Origin: Gammaproteobacteria bacterium
GTDB lineage: Bacteria; Pseudomonadota; Gammaproteobacteria; Burkholderiales; Gallionellaceae
Reading direction: 5' to 3'
Assembly: GCA_018820925.1 (NCBI GenBank)
Contig: JAHJNJ010000042.1
Location: 62,001-126,000, forward strand
Length of the DNA: 64,000 bases
Part shown: piece by piece, positions 34,811-43,782 of the stretch
Layout: the number at the start of each line of letters is the position of its first letter
Position numbering within the stretch: position 1 is the stretch's first letter
Position numbers and translations under genes: made by a program
The notes under the pieces: generated by a model
What the model was told of the DNA's origin: nothing
Seen by the model: the letters and a program-made list of their open reading frames with translations, nothing else
Database searches by the model: none

Positions 34811-35899
34811 CTATCCCCTGAATTTGATGAACAGTGCTTTGCCGCACTCGAATGATCGTTCGATATCACCTGCGCGCTCCTGCAACAGTGCGTCGCCGAC
34901 GCGCTTGGGGCCATCGCCGTGCACCCAGACATAATCGTCAAGGATCAGCCAGCCGTTCGGATCCAGCAGCGGCAGCCAGGATTCGCAATCCTGCTTGACC
35001 TGCGCATAGTCGTGATTACCGTCGATGTGCATGACCGCGATGCGCCCCTCGTAGTCCACATGCCCGAAGGTCGGGCTATGAACCGACTTCTCCTTCTTGA
35101 ATATTTCGCAGCCGTGCACCGATTCCTGCTGCAGGTAATTGAAACTGCCGAAACCGATCGGATAAGTATTGACGGCGAAATCCTGCGGCGGCACATCCCA
35201 GCGCCATTCGTTCACCAGCCCGACCCGGACCGTCTCGGGCGAATCATGCTGCGTGGCGGCGGCGGCCTGCCAGGGGTCGATGGCGAGCACGTTGCCGATG
35301 TTGTAACGCCGCGCCAACAGCGCCAGTACCGCAGCCGACTTGCCCACCAATGATCCGACCTCGACCACGTCACCCTTGGGTGCGCTGGCGAAAATGGCCA
35401 TCATCGCCGCAATCTTCTGTTCGTTCGATTCGCCGTAGATATGGGAGGACATGCGGAACGCCGCCGCGATCTCGATGTCGCTTAGATCGCTCTTGCCGCC
35501 CGCACATTGGTCTATGAAAGCGCGCCAGAACGACACCTTCGCCATCAGCCTGTCGAAGCGTTCGATCTCGCGCTTGATCGGCGAACTGCCAATCAGCCGC
35601 AAAGACAGGCTCTGCTCCGCAATGAAACGTTCCAACCAGGAATAGGCGGCAGCTACCGGTGCGTAAATACGGGTGATGTTGTGCTGTTGCACCAGCGCCA
35701 AGAAGCGCGCGGGAAACTCTGGGTCATCCACATAAGGCAGCACGGCGAGTTCACCCTCATGGGTAGCCAGTCCGGCATCCCAGACCGATGAAGCAGCCAC
35801 CACGCGCTCGTCGCGTTCGCGCGACACTTCCAGATATTCGCGCCCGTCGGGATGAGAGGCGGGGAACACCAGTGTGGCCGGTTCTTGCGTCGCGTCCAT
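34811..35899 (-). CDS. Two-domain protein with a C-terminal class I methyltransferase domain
   Basis: Residues 1-150 of the 362-aa protein form a domain I do not recognise (LVFPASHPDGREYLEVSRERDERVVAASS, RIYAPVAAAYSWLERF), possibly sugar- or nucleotide-binding. Residues 165-360 are a methyltransferase: GDVVEVGSLVGKSAAVLALLARR, VLAIDPWQ, AVMHIDGNHDYAQVKQDCESWLPLL, GWLILDDY. The pattern resembles cephalosporin-hydroxylase/Methyltransf_24 proteins. The ATG at 35899 is 2 bp after the aminotransferase stop, with GGGAGGA upstream. Confidence 0.75.
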   Translation of the reverse strand: MDATQEPATLVFPASHPDGREYLEVSRERDERVVAASSVWDAGLATHEGELAVLPYVDDPEFPARFLALVQQHNITRIYAPVAAAYSWLERFIAEQSLSLRLIGSSPIKREIERFDRLMAKVSFWRAFIDQCAGGKSDLSDIEIAAAFRMSSHIYGESNEQKIAAMMAIFASAPKGDVVEVGSLVGKSAAVLALLARRYNIGNVLAIDPWQAAAATQHDSPETVRVGLVNEWRWDVPPQDFAVNTYPIGFGSFNYLQQESVHGCEIFKKEKSVHSPTFGHVDYEGRIAVMHIDGNHDYAQVKQDCESWLPLLDPNGWLILDDYVWVHGDGPKRVGDALLQERAGDIERSFECGKALFIKFRG

Positions 35900-35901
35900 G
35901 T

Positions 35902-37044
35902 TCACTGTCCTCCCTCGCGCAGTGCGCGCCATAGACATTCCACAACCACGTCCTGCGTCTCCACATCCAGATCGGGATACATCGGCAGGCACAGCACGCG
36001 GTGCGAGATGTCCGTCGCCACCGGCAGGTGGACCGTCGCGGAAGAAGAAAGGCCACGGTACACTGGAAACTCGCTGATCAGCGGATAAAAATAGCGCCGG
36101 GCATAGACGCCACATTCGCGCATGCGCCGGTACAACTCGTCGCGCGAAATGGGAAAATCGTCTTCGATGAAGATGGGAAAGTAGGCATGGTTGTAGCGGA
36201 TGTCATCCGGGATGGCGTGCATGCGGATGCCGCGCACGTCCTTGAGTATTTGGCGGTAGCGCACATCCACCTGCTTGCGCCGCTCCAGCGCATCGTCGAT
36301 GTACTTCAGTTGCAACAGACCGAATGCGGCCTGCACCTCGTTCATCTTGCCGTTGATGCCAGGGCCAATCACCGTCGTCTCATCGGCAAAGCCGAAGTTC
36401 TTCAGGTAATCGATGCGGTGTTTGGTTTTGGCGTCACGGCAGATGATTGCGCCGCCCTCGAAGGTATTGAAGACCTTGGTGGCATGGAAACTGAGGATGG
36501 ACATGTCGCCGTATTCCAGTACCGAATGTCCGCCGCTCATACGCATGCCGAAGGTATGCGCCGCGTCGTAGATCACCTTGAGACCATAGGTATCGGCGAT
36601 GCGCTCTATTTCGTCCACCGCGCAGGGCACGCCGTACACATGCACCGGCAGGATGCCTGTGGTCTGCGGGGTAATGGCCGCTTCGATCTGCTTCGGGTCG
36701 AGATTGAGGCTCACCGGGTCGATATCCACGAACACCGGCTTGATGCCGTTCCAATCCAGTGCGTGGCTGCTCGCCACGAAACTGTAAGGCGTGGTGATGA
36801 CCTCTCCCGTTACCCTGAGCGCCTGCAATGCGATGACCAGCGCCAGCGTCGCATTGGCGAACAGCGAGATGTGCTCCACACCGAGATATATCGCCAGTTC
36901 CCTTTCCAGCTCCTGATGGTAGGGGCCGTTGTTGGTGAGTTGTTTGCTGTCCCATATCTTTTGCAGATAGGGCATGAATTCCTCCAGCGGAGGCAACAGG
37001 GGTTGCGTGACATAAATCGGCGATGTTCTTTGCTGGTCGGTCAT
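35902..37044 (-). CDS. DegT/DnrJ/EryC1/StrS-family sugar aminotransferase
   Basis: PLP enzyme that normally transaminates an NDP-keto-sugar. The 380-aa protein has SKQLTNNGPYHQELERELAIYLG, the cofactor-contact segments TTPYSFVASSHAL, PVFVDIDPVSLNLDP and DAAHTFG, and the Schiff-base lysine in SFHATKVFNTFEGGA. The lysine is present, so it is a true aminotransferase and not a dehydratase variant. It overlaps the downstream TPR transferase gene order by ATGA at 37041-37044. Confidence 0.9.
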   Translation of the reverse strand: MTDQQRTSPIYVTQPLLPPLEEFMPYLQKIWDSKQLTNNGPYHQELERELAIYLGVEHISLFANATLALVIALQALRVTGEVITTPYSFVASSHALDWNGIKPVFVDIDPVSLNLDPKQIEAAITPQTTGILPVHVYGVPCAVDEIERIADTYGLKVIYDAAHTFGMRMSGGHSVLEYGDMSILSFHATKVFNTFEGGAIICRDAKTKHRIDYLKNFGFADETTVIGPGINGKMNEVQAAFGLLQLKYIDDALERRKQVDVRYRQILKDVRGIRMHAIPDDIRYNHAYFPIFIEDDFPISRDELYRRMRECGVYARRYFYPLISEFPVYRGLSSSATVHLPVATDISHRVLCLPMYPDLDVETQDVVVECLWRALREGGQ

Positions 37045-39896
37045 TTGCCTTCCTCCTGCCTCGTTTCATCCGCTTCCTGCATGTTCACTTCGAATGCCTG
37101 CGGAGGCAGCCCGGCGCACCAGCGCCGCCACATGGTACGCAGGGCGCGCGCCAGCCCTGCGGCGATCAGTTCCGGCTTGCCCAGTGCCGATACGGAAAGG
37201 CGTTCGCGCAGCACGGCGCGCAGACTGGACAACGCCGCCGTGTCGCCTGCCAGCGCCAGCCCTTTCTGCACGAAATCGGCCGCATCGCTGGCGATGCAAG
37301 CTTCCAGCCCGACATGGCCGAGAATCTGCGCGCCCGGACGGCCCGCCACGGTATTACCCGCGAGGGTCAATGTCGGCACACCCATCCACAGCGCATGAAA
37401 GGTCGTCGTGCTGCCGTTGTAGGGAAAGGTATCCAGGCAGATGTCCACCTGCCGGTGCAGCGCCAGATATTCCGCCATGCCGCTGCGCGCATGAAAATCC
37501 AGGCGTTCGCGCGCGATGCCTTCCTGCGCAAACCATTCGATCAGCATCTTGTATTTTTCGTCTTCAGCCATCCCTCCCAACAGCATGCGCGCATCGGGCA
37601 TGGCGCGCAGCAGTTGCGACCAGAGCGCGATCACGCCGGGACTCAATTTGCTCATGCGGTTGAAGCTGCCGAAAGTGATATAGCCGTTGTCCAGCGCGGG
37701 CAGGCCACTAACCGGCGGCGCCTCCCGGCTTGGCAGGAACGGCGCGCTGGCGGGCAACTGCACGATCTTTTCCGTGAATTGGTCGTCGAACCGGCCTTGC
37801 GGCAACAGGTGGCGGTCTGCCAGGTAGTAATCCATGGTCGTCAGGCCGGTCGTACCCGGATACCCCATCCAGCTTGCCTGCACCGGCACAGGTTTGCGCG
37901 CGAATACTGGCAAGCGGTTATTGTTCGCATGCCCCGAGAGGTCGATCAGGATGTCGATCCCTTCGGCCGATATCTTATCCGCCAGCGCCACATCCGACAT
38001 GCCCGTAACCGGGTACCAATGCGCAAAATGTTTTTTGATGCGCCGCGTGGTCGCATCGTCCACGACATGGTTGTAATAGGCATGCAGCGTCAACCGTGCA
38101 TTGCCGGCCAGGCAGGCCAGTATCGGTTCGATGAAATAGGCAATTGCATGGTCGCGGAAATCGCCGGAGACGAAACCGACTTGCAGGCAGCGTTCCGGAT
38201 CGCGTGAATTGACATGCTGCGCAAGTGCATCCGGCGGCAAGGTTTCGAATTGTTCGCCGAAACGGCGGTGTTCGAGAAACAGTGCGTGCGCATCCAGCGT
38301 TGCGCTCTGCGTCAGGCAGAACAGCAGGTTGCTGTACGCCTGGGCAAAGTCCGGCTTGATCTCCAGTGCACGCCGGTAGCTGACCACTGCTTCTTCCAGC
38401 CGTCCCGCATCGTGTAGCGTCCCGCCCAGGTTGCTGTGCGCCTCGGCCAGGTCCAGCTTGTATTCCAGCGCCTTGCGATAGCTGGCTTCGCCTTCTGCGG
38501 TGCGTCCCAAGCTGTTGAGCGTGCTACCCAGGTTGCTGTGCGCTTCGGCATAATCGGGCTTGATCTCGAGCGCCTTGCGGTAGCAGGTTTCGGCATCTTC
38601 CGGCCTGCTCATGTCCTGATAGGTGGCGCCGAGATTGCAATACGCCTCGGCATAATCCGGCTTGATCTGCAGCGCTTTGCGGTAGCTGGCTTCGGCTTCA
38701 TCCGGTTTGCCCAGGTTCTTGAGCGCATTGCCCAAGTTGAAGTGCGCCTCAGCAAATTGCGGATCCATTTGCAACACTTGGCGGAAACAATCGGCAGCCT
38801 CCTTCTCGCGTCCCATATCATGCAGCACGATACCCAGGTTGTTGCGCGCCTGCGTGTATTGCGGATCGATTTGCAACGCGCACCGGCAACTGGCAGCCGC
38901 CTCGTCCAGACGTCCCAGATCATGCAGCAAGGCGCCCAGGTTGCCGTGCGCCCTGGCGTAGTCCGGCTTGATCCGCAACGCCTTGCAGTAACAGGCTTCG
39001 GCTTCGTCCGGGCGCTTCAATTCCTGTAGCGTGGCTCCCAGGCAATTGAGCGCCTGCGCATAATCCGGGTTGATCTTCAGTGCCCGCCGGTAGCTGGCTT
39101 CGGCTTCCTCGAAGTTGCCCAGATTGTGCAGGATGATGCCGAAATTGTTGTGCGCCTCGACATCGCGCGGTGACAGCGCCACGGTTTTCTGCATGGCGGG
39201 CAGCGCATCCCGGTGGCGCCCCATTTGCTGGAACACCACTCCCAGCATCTTCCAGCCGATCCAGTGCTGCGGATAGCGCTCCGTCATGGTCTGCGCGAGC
39301 GCTGCCGCTTCTTGCATGCGTCCCTGGTTGAACGATGCCACAAGCGTGTCGATTTCCTTCTGGCCGGGATTTTTTCCGTGATGTGATGACGGCTTCGGGT
39401 TTGGCTTGCCTGATTTACTATTGTTGTCCTTCTTGGCGCCGTGCACGGATAGAGGTGCTGGCGGCTGTTTCACCCCGGGCTGACCATCCGCCTGTTCCGC
39501 ATCCTGCCCCTCGCTCTGCAAAAGCAGTTCCAGCGCTTCGACTTCCTCGCCATCCAGGCCCTGCTGCCGTGCGATCTGCAGCACCTGCCGTGCATCGTCC
39601 GGTTGACCGGCCCGGTATAGCGCATCGATATAACTCAACCAGTATTGTCCGTGCGTCGGCTCGGCCTCAAGTGCGGCCAGGAAGTGAGCCAGTCCGGCAG
39701 CAGGCTGTCCCATCTGCACCGACACTACGCCCAGATTGTGGTTGGCTTTGGCATGATGCGGATTGATCTGAAGGACATCCCGATATTCTGTTTCGGCTTC
39801 CCGCAACCGGCCGGCCTGCTGGTGTTCCAGAGCCCGGCCGAACGCCTGTTCTTCCGCCGACAACCCGCTTTGCGCTGAGGAAAAATCAATGCTCAT
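37041..39896 (-). CDS. Large TPR protein with a SPINDLY/O-GlcNAc transferase-type domain (GT41)
   Basis: The 951-aa protein has a short TPR block, a charged linker (about 125-180) and a long regular TPR superhelix (about 180-510; repeats such as PDYAEAHSNLGSTLNSLGRTAEGEASYRKALE). The GT41 catalytic region is at 560-930 with [53 protein letters not shown] and TTFHALWMGVPTLTLAGNTVAGR. The many near-identical TPR units invite repeat-number variation. It probably modifies flagellin or another flagellar protein. Confidence 0.88.
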   Translation of the reverse strand: MSIDFSSAQSGLSAEEQAFGRALEHQQAGRLREAETEYRDVLQINPHHAKANHNLGVVSVQMGQPAAGLAHFLAALEAEPTHGQYWLSYIDALYRAGQPDDARQVLQIARQQGLDGEEVEALELLLQSEGQDAEQADGQPGVKQPPAPLSVHGAKKDNNSKSGKPNPKPSSHHGKNPGQKEIDTLVASFNQGRMQEAAALAQTMTERYPQHWIGWKMLGVVFQQMGRHRDALPAMQKTVALSPRDVEAHNNFGIILHNLGNFEEAEASYRRALKINPDYAQALNCLGATLQELKRPDEAEACYCKALRIKPDYARAHGNLGALLHDLGRLDEAAASCRCALQIDPQYTQARNNLGIVLHDMGREKEAADCFRQVLQMDPQFAEAHFNLGNALKNLGKPDEAEASYRKALQIKPDYAEAYCNLGATYQDMSRPEDAETCYRKALEIKPDYAEAHSNLGSTLNSLGRTAEGEASYRKALEYKLDLAEAHSNLGGTLHDAGRLEEAVVSYRRALEIKPDFAQAYSNLLFCLTQSATLDAHALFLEHRRFGEQFETLPPDALAQHVNSRDPERCLQVGFVSGDFRDHAIAYFIEPILACLAGNARLTLHAYYNHVVDDATTRRIKKHFAHWYPVTGMSDVALADKISAEGIDILIDLSGHANNNRLPVFARKPVPVQASWMGYPGTTGLTTMDYYLADRHLLPQGRFDDQFTEKIVQLPASAPFLPSREAPPVSGLPALDNGYITFGSFNRMSKLSPGVIALWSQLLRAMPDARMLLGGMAEDEKYKMLIEWFAQEGIARERLDFHARSGMAEYLALHRQVDICLDTFPYNGSTTTFHALWMGVPTLTLAGNTVAGRPGAQILGHVGLEACIASDAADFVQKGLALAGDTAALSSLRAVLRERLSVSALGKPELIAAGLARALRTMWRRWCAGLPPQAFEVNMQEADETRQEEGK

Positions 39897-39976
39897 TTGC
39901 CCGTCACTTTCAAGTTCGTTTCAAATGATTCCGTCGCCCGGCCTGCCGGCAAGCGCGGCCCGATCATGACAATTAA

Positions 39977-40303
39977 TCAGACCTGCATGTTCATGATGTC
40001 GTTATACGCCGCCACCACTTTGTTGCGCACTTGCACGGCGGTCTGGAACGAGATGTTGGCCTTCTGCATGGCAATCATCGTATCACTCAAACTCACCTTG
40101 TCGTCGCCCAGCACAAAGGCTTTTTGCAGGGCTTCCGCCTGATGTTGCGCCTGGTTGACGCCATCCAGCGAGGATTTCAACACATTGGCGAAATCGACAC
40201 CACTGGTCGATGCCGGGGTTTGCACCGGCTGTCCCTGGGCGGCGGCCATCGCCGCGCGCATCTGGCTCAGCAGATTATCCACATTGGAAACATTCATACT
40301 CAT
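39977..40303 (-). CDS. fliE: Flagellar hook-basal body protein FliE
   Basis: Links the MS ring to the rod. The 108-aa protein has an N-terminal NVDNLLSQMRAAMAA, the FANVLKSSLDGVN segment and the conserved C-terminal SLSDTMIAMQKANISFQTAVQVRNKVVAAYNDIMNMQ. It is divergent from fliF and directed toward the TPR transferase gene; GGAGGTGAACC precedes the ATG. Usually fliE and fliF lie in the same direction, so its orientation is atypical. Confidence 0.95.
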   Translation of the reverse strand: MSMNVSNVDNLLSQMRAAMAAAQGQPVQTPASTSGVDFANVLKSSLDGVNQAQHQAEALQKAFVLGDDKVSLSDTMIAMQKANISFQTAVQVRNKVVAAYNDIMNMQV

Positions 40304-40539
40304 GGTTCACCTCCTTTTTCGACGAAACTCGCCGCGCCCGTCATGTCTAACAAGTTGGAGTTCGTTCCAGAGAAACGCGCGGCGCTCTTTTTCATGACCG
40401 CACTGTACGCGCAGGAACTGCCACTCAAGCTGATGAAAAGCACCCGATTTACCCCGCTTTTCGGCTTACCAAACTTGTCTTGCAGGCAGATAATGCCCAG
40501 CATGAGGGAGTGACCCTTGTTTCCATCCGGAAGAAAAGC

Positions 40540-42168
40540 ATGGCTGAAAATACAAACGTTTCCTTGACCCGGTTGCTCTTCGGCATGCCCAACCAGCAAA
40601 AGCTCGGCCTGATCATTGCCGTGGCCTCAACCGTCGCTTTGCTGGCTGGCCTGTTCATGTGGGGGCAGACGCCGGATTACCGCGTGCTCTACGCCAACAT
40701 GCCCGAACGCGATGGCGGCGCCGTCATCGAAGCCTTGCAGCAGCAGAACATCCCGTACAAATTCACCGACGGCGGCACGCTGATGGTGCCCGAAGACCGG
40801 GTGCACGAAGTGCGCCTGCAGATGGCCGCGAAGGGCCTGCCCAAGGGCGGCACGGTCGGCTTCGAGATCATGGAAAACCAGAAGTTCGGCACCAGCCAGT
40901 TCCTGGAACAGGTGAACTACCAGCGCGCGCTGGAAGGCGAACTGGCGCGCTCGGTGGAAACCATGGCCTCGGTCGCCAGTGCGCGCGTGCATCTGGCCAT
41001 TCCCAAACAAACGGTATTCGTCAAGGAACAGCAAAAACCCAGCGCCTCCGTCGTGCTGGCGCTGCGTGCCGGAGGCGCTCTGGAAGCGGGCCAGGTCAGC
41101 GCGATAGTGCATTTGATTTCCAGCAGCGTGCCCAACATGCGAGCCCAGGGTGTCACCGTGGTGGACCAGACCGGCACCTTGTTGAGTTCGGCGCGCGACA
41201 GCAGCGCCGAGCAATTGATGGATGCGACACAGCTCAAATATGTGCGCCAGATCGAGCAGGATTACGTCAGGCGCATCGAGGATATTCTGATCCCGATCAC
41301 CGGCTTGCAGAATGTGCGCGCGCAGGTCACCGCCAGTCTCGATTTTGCGCAGACCGAGCAAACTGCAGAGTTGTATAAGCCCAACCAGCCGCCCGGTCAG
41401 GCATCGATACGCAGCCTGCAAACATTGGAAACGCAGAACGGAACCACCGGCAGCGGGGGCGTCCCCGGCGCATTGACCAACCAGCCGCCGGTTCCGGCCA
41501 CCGCGCCCATCGTTACCCCGGCCAATGCGGCAACCGGAGCCGCAGCCAACAATGCCATCAGCAACACGCACAAGGAACTGACCACCAACTACGAAGTGGA
41601 TCGCACCATCCAGCACACCAAGTCGCCGTCGGGCAGCATCAAGCGTTTGTCCATCGCCGTGGTGGTGAACAACCCCAGCAGAACCGGCAGGGACGGCAAG
41701 GTCACTTCCCGCCCCTACACCGAAGCCGAAAAAGCGCAGATCACCGCACTGGTCAAGGAGACCGTCGGCTTCGACGCAAAACGCGGCGACAGCTTCAACC
41801 TGCTCAACAGCGCCTTCAGCACCACACCCGAGGAAATCCTGCCCGAAGTACCGATCTGGAAGCAGCCCGGTACCATCGCCATGGTCAAGGACGCCCTGAA
41901 ATTTGTGCTGATCGCGGGCGGTATCGGTTTCCTGTTGTTCGGCGTCATCAAACCGGCCTTCAAGACCATTTCCACGCAGAGCGCAGCGCAGGAAGAAGCC
42001 TGGGCAAGCAGCCAGGTCTCGCATGCGGGCAATGCGTCAGGACTGTATGCCGCACAGCAGCGTAACAACTCCTACGAAGACAACCTGCAGCTCGCCAAGC
42101 AACTGGCAAAAGAGGAACCCAAGATCGTCGCCTCGGTCGTCAAGCAATGGGTGAACAAAGATGAGTGA
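40540..42168 (+). CDS. fliF: Flagellar MS-ring protein FliF
   Basis: Membrane ring that anchors the C-ring and houses the export gate. The 542-aa protein has two membrane helices (about 25-45 and 450-470), ring-building motifs YRVLYANMPERDGGAVIEAL, VPEDRVHEVRLQMAAKGLP and GTSQFLEQVNYQRALEGELARS, and a cytosolic tail that binds FliG. The start at 40540 gives MAENTNVSLTRLLFG. It overlaps fliG by 8 bp. Confidence 0.96.
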   Translation: MAENTNVSLTRLLFGMPNQQKLGLIIAVASTVALLAGLFMWGQTPDYRVLYANMPERDGGAVIEALQQQNIPYKFTDGGTLMVPEDRVHEVRLQMAAKGLPKGGTVGFEIMENQKFGTSQFLEQVNYQRALEGELARSVETMASVASARVHLAIPKQTVFVKEQQKPSASVVLALRAGGALEAGQVSAIVHLISSSVPNMRAQGVTVVDQTGTLLSSARDSSAEQLMDATQLKYVRQIEQDYVRRIEDILIPITGLQNVRAQVTASLDFAQTEQTAELYKPNQPPGQASIRSLQTLETQNGTTGSGGVPGALTNQPPVPATAPIVTPANAATGAAANNAISNTHKELTTNYEVDRTIQHTKSPSGSIKRLSIAVVVNNPSRTGRDGKVTSRPYTEAEKAQITALVKETVGFDAKRGDSFNLLNSAFSTTPEEILPEVPIWKQPGTIAMVKDALKFVLIAGGIGFLLFGVIKPAFKTISTQSAAQEEAWASSQVSHAGNASGLYAAQQRNNSYEDNLQLAKQLAKEEPKIVASVVKQWVNKDE

Positions 42169-43150
42169 TGCCGGAGCCAACAAGAGCGCCATCCTGCTCA
42201 TGACGCTCGGCACCAGCGAGGCGGCCGAGGTGATGAAATATCTGGAGCCGAAAGAAGTACAGAAAATCAGCACCGCGATGGTCGCGTTGAAAAATTTGTC
42301 GCGCGAGGATATCTCGAGCGTGTTCAACGAATTCCATGCCGTCGCGGCCGAGAAAACCGCCATCGGCATGGATTCCGACGAATACATCCGCGACATGCTG
42401 ACCAAGGCACTGGGCGACGACAAGGCCGCCGGCCTGCTCGACCGCATCCTGCACAACAGCGACACCAGCGGCATCGAAAGCCTGAAGTGGATGGATCCCG
42501 CTTCGGTCGCCGATCTGATCATCAACGAGCATCCGCAGATTGTCGCCACCATCATGGTGCACCTGGAGCCGGATCAGGCGGCGAGTGTGATGGCGCTGTT
42601 GCCGGAACGGCTGCGCAACGACGTGATGTTGCGCATCGCCACGCTGGACAGCGTGCAACCCGCCGCACTGCAGGAGTTGAACGATGTGCTCACCAAACTG
42701 CTGGCCGGCAATGCCGTCGGCAAAAAGAGCATACGCGGCGGCATCAAGACCGCCGCCGAGATCCTCAACTACATGGGCAACCAGGAGGCCGTGCTGGAGT
42801 CGGTGCGCGGCCACGATGCGGACCTTGCGCAGAAGATGATGGATGAAATGTTCGTGTTCGAGGACTTGCTGGAAATGGAAGACCGGGGCATCCAGCTGGT
42901 GTTGCGCGAAGTGCAATCCGAATCGTTGATCGTCGCACTCAAGGGGGCCAGCGAGGAATTGCGCGAAAAAATATTCAAGAACATGTCGCAGCGCGCCGCC
43001 GAAATGCTGCGCGAAGATCTGGAGGCCAAGGGACCGGTCAAACTCAGCGAAGTGGAATCGGAACAGAAAGAGATTCTCAAGGTCGTGCGCCGCCTGGCCG
43101 ACGAAGGCCAGGTGATGATAGGCGGCAAGGGAGAAGAAGAATATGTCTGA
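42161..43150 (+). CDS. fliG: Flagellar motor switch protein FliG
   Basis: C-ring torque subunit. The 329-aa protein has the N-terminal FliF-binding domain (GANKSAILLMTLGTSEAAEVMKYL), the middle domain with EHPQIVATIMVHLEPDQAA (EHPQ motif), and the C-terminal domain with the charged torque helix (QLVLREVQSESLIVALKGASEELREKIFKNMSQRAAEML). It overlaps fliF and fliH by 8 bp on each side. Confidence 0.97.
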   Translation: MSDAGANKSAILLMTLGTSEAAEVMKYLEPKEVQKISTAMVALKNLSREDISSVFNEFHAVAAEKTAIGMDSDEYIRDMLTKALGDDKAAGLLDRILHNSDTSGIESLKWMDPASVADLIINEHPQIVATIMVHLEPDQAASVMALLPERLRNDVMLRIATLDSVQPAALQELNDVLTKLLAGNAVGKKSIRGGIKTAAEILNYMGNQEAVLESVRGHDADLAQKMMDEMFVFEDLLEMEDRGIQLVLREVQSESLIVALKGASEELREKIFKNMSQRAAEMLREDLEAKGPVKLSEVESEQKEILKVVRRLADEGQVMIGGKGEEEYV

Positions 43151-43781
43151 CCCCGTCACAGCGCGCGCACCGGAAGTGGATCCCGAAAAGCTCACCGCCT
43201 GGCAGCGCTGGGAAGCCCCTAATTTCGAAGCGGGCACCGTTTTCCGCGCCGGCGGCGTGGCACTTCCCACGGCGTCGCAGGTCGAAGGAATACAGCAGCA
43301 GGCGCGCAATGAAGGTTATCAGGCCGGTCGTGCCGAAGGCCTGCAGAGAGCAGTGGAAGAGAACCGGCGTGTGGCTGAATTGCTCGGCGTTTTCGAGCAA
43401 CAAATTGACGAGCAGGTCGCGCGCGAACTGCTCGACCTGTCGCTGGATATCGCACGCCAGGTGTTGCACCAGGCGCTCAAGGTGAATCCGGAACTGTTGC
43501 TGGGCGTGGTGCGCGAAGCCATCGGTACGCTGCCGCACGTCAATCAGGGCGCGCATCTGGTATTGCACCCGGACGATGCGGCATTGGTGCGCGAACGCAT
43601 GGGCGAACAGTTGGCGCATTCCGGCTGGAAAATATTCGAGGATGCGCGCATCGAACGCGGCGGAGCACGCATCGAAACCGCCAACAGCCAGATCGACGCA
43701 TCGCTGGAGACCCGCTGGAATCGCGTGGTCGCCGCACTGGGGCAAGACAAGTCGTGGTTGATACAGGATGAAGGTTCTTAA
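43143..43781 (+). CDS. fliH: Flagellar export ATPase regulator FliH
   Basis: Binds and regulates the FliI ATPase. The 212-aa protein has a short N-terminus with [10 protein letters not shown], a region of helical repeats ([22 protein letters not shown], with the typical GxxxG-like spacing) and a C-terminal FliH/YscL domain ([20 protein letters not shown]). It overlaps fliG by 8 bp and ends 1 bp before the fliI start. Confidence 0.93.
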   Translation: MSDPVTARAPEVDPEKLTAWQRWEAPNFEAGTVFRAGGVALPTASQVEGIQQQARNEGYQAGRAEGLQRAVEENRRVAELLGVFEQQIDEQVARELLDLSLDIARQVLHQALKVNPELLLGVVREAIGTLPHVNQGAHLVLHPDDAALVRERMGEQLAHSGWKIFEDARIERGGARIETANSQIDASLETRWNRVVAALGQDKSWLIQDEGS

Positions 43782-43782
43782 A

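Noticed and set aside
40342-40513. 56-codon frame starting MSNKLEFVPEKRAALFF in the fliE-fliF gap
   Set aside because: No clear ribosome binding site, atypical composition and overlap with the likely fliF leader; more likely chance.
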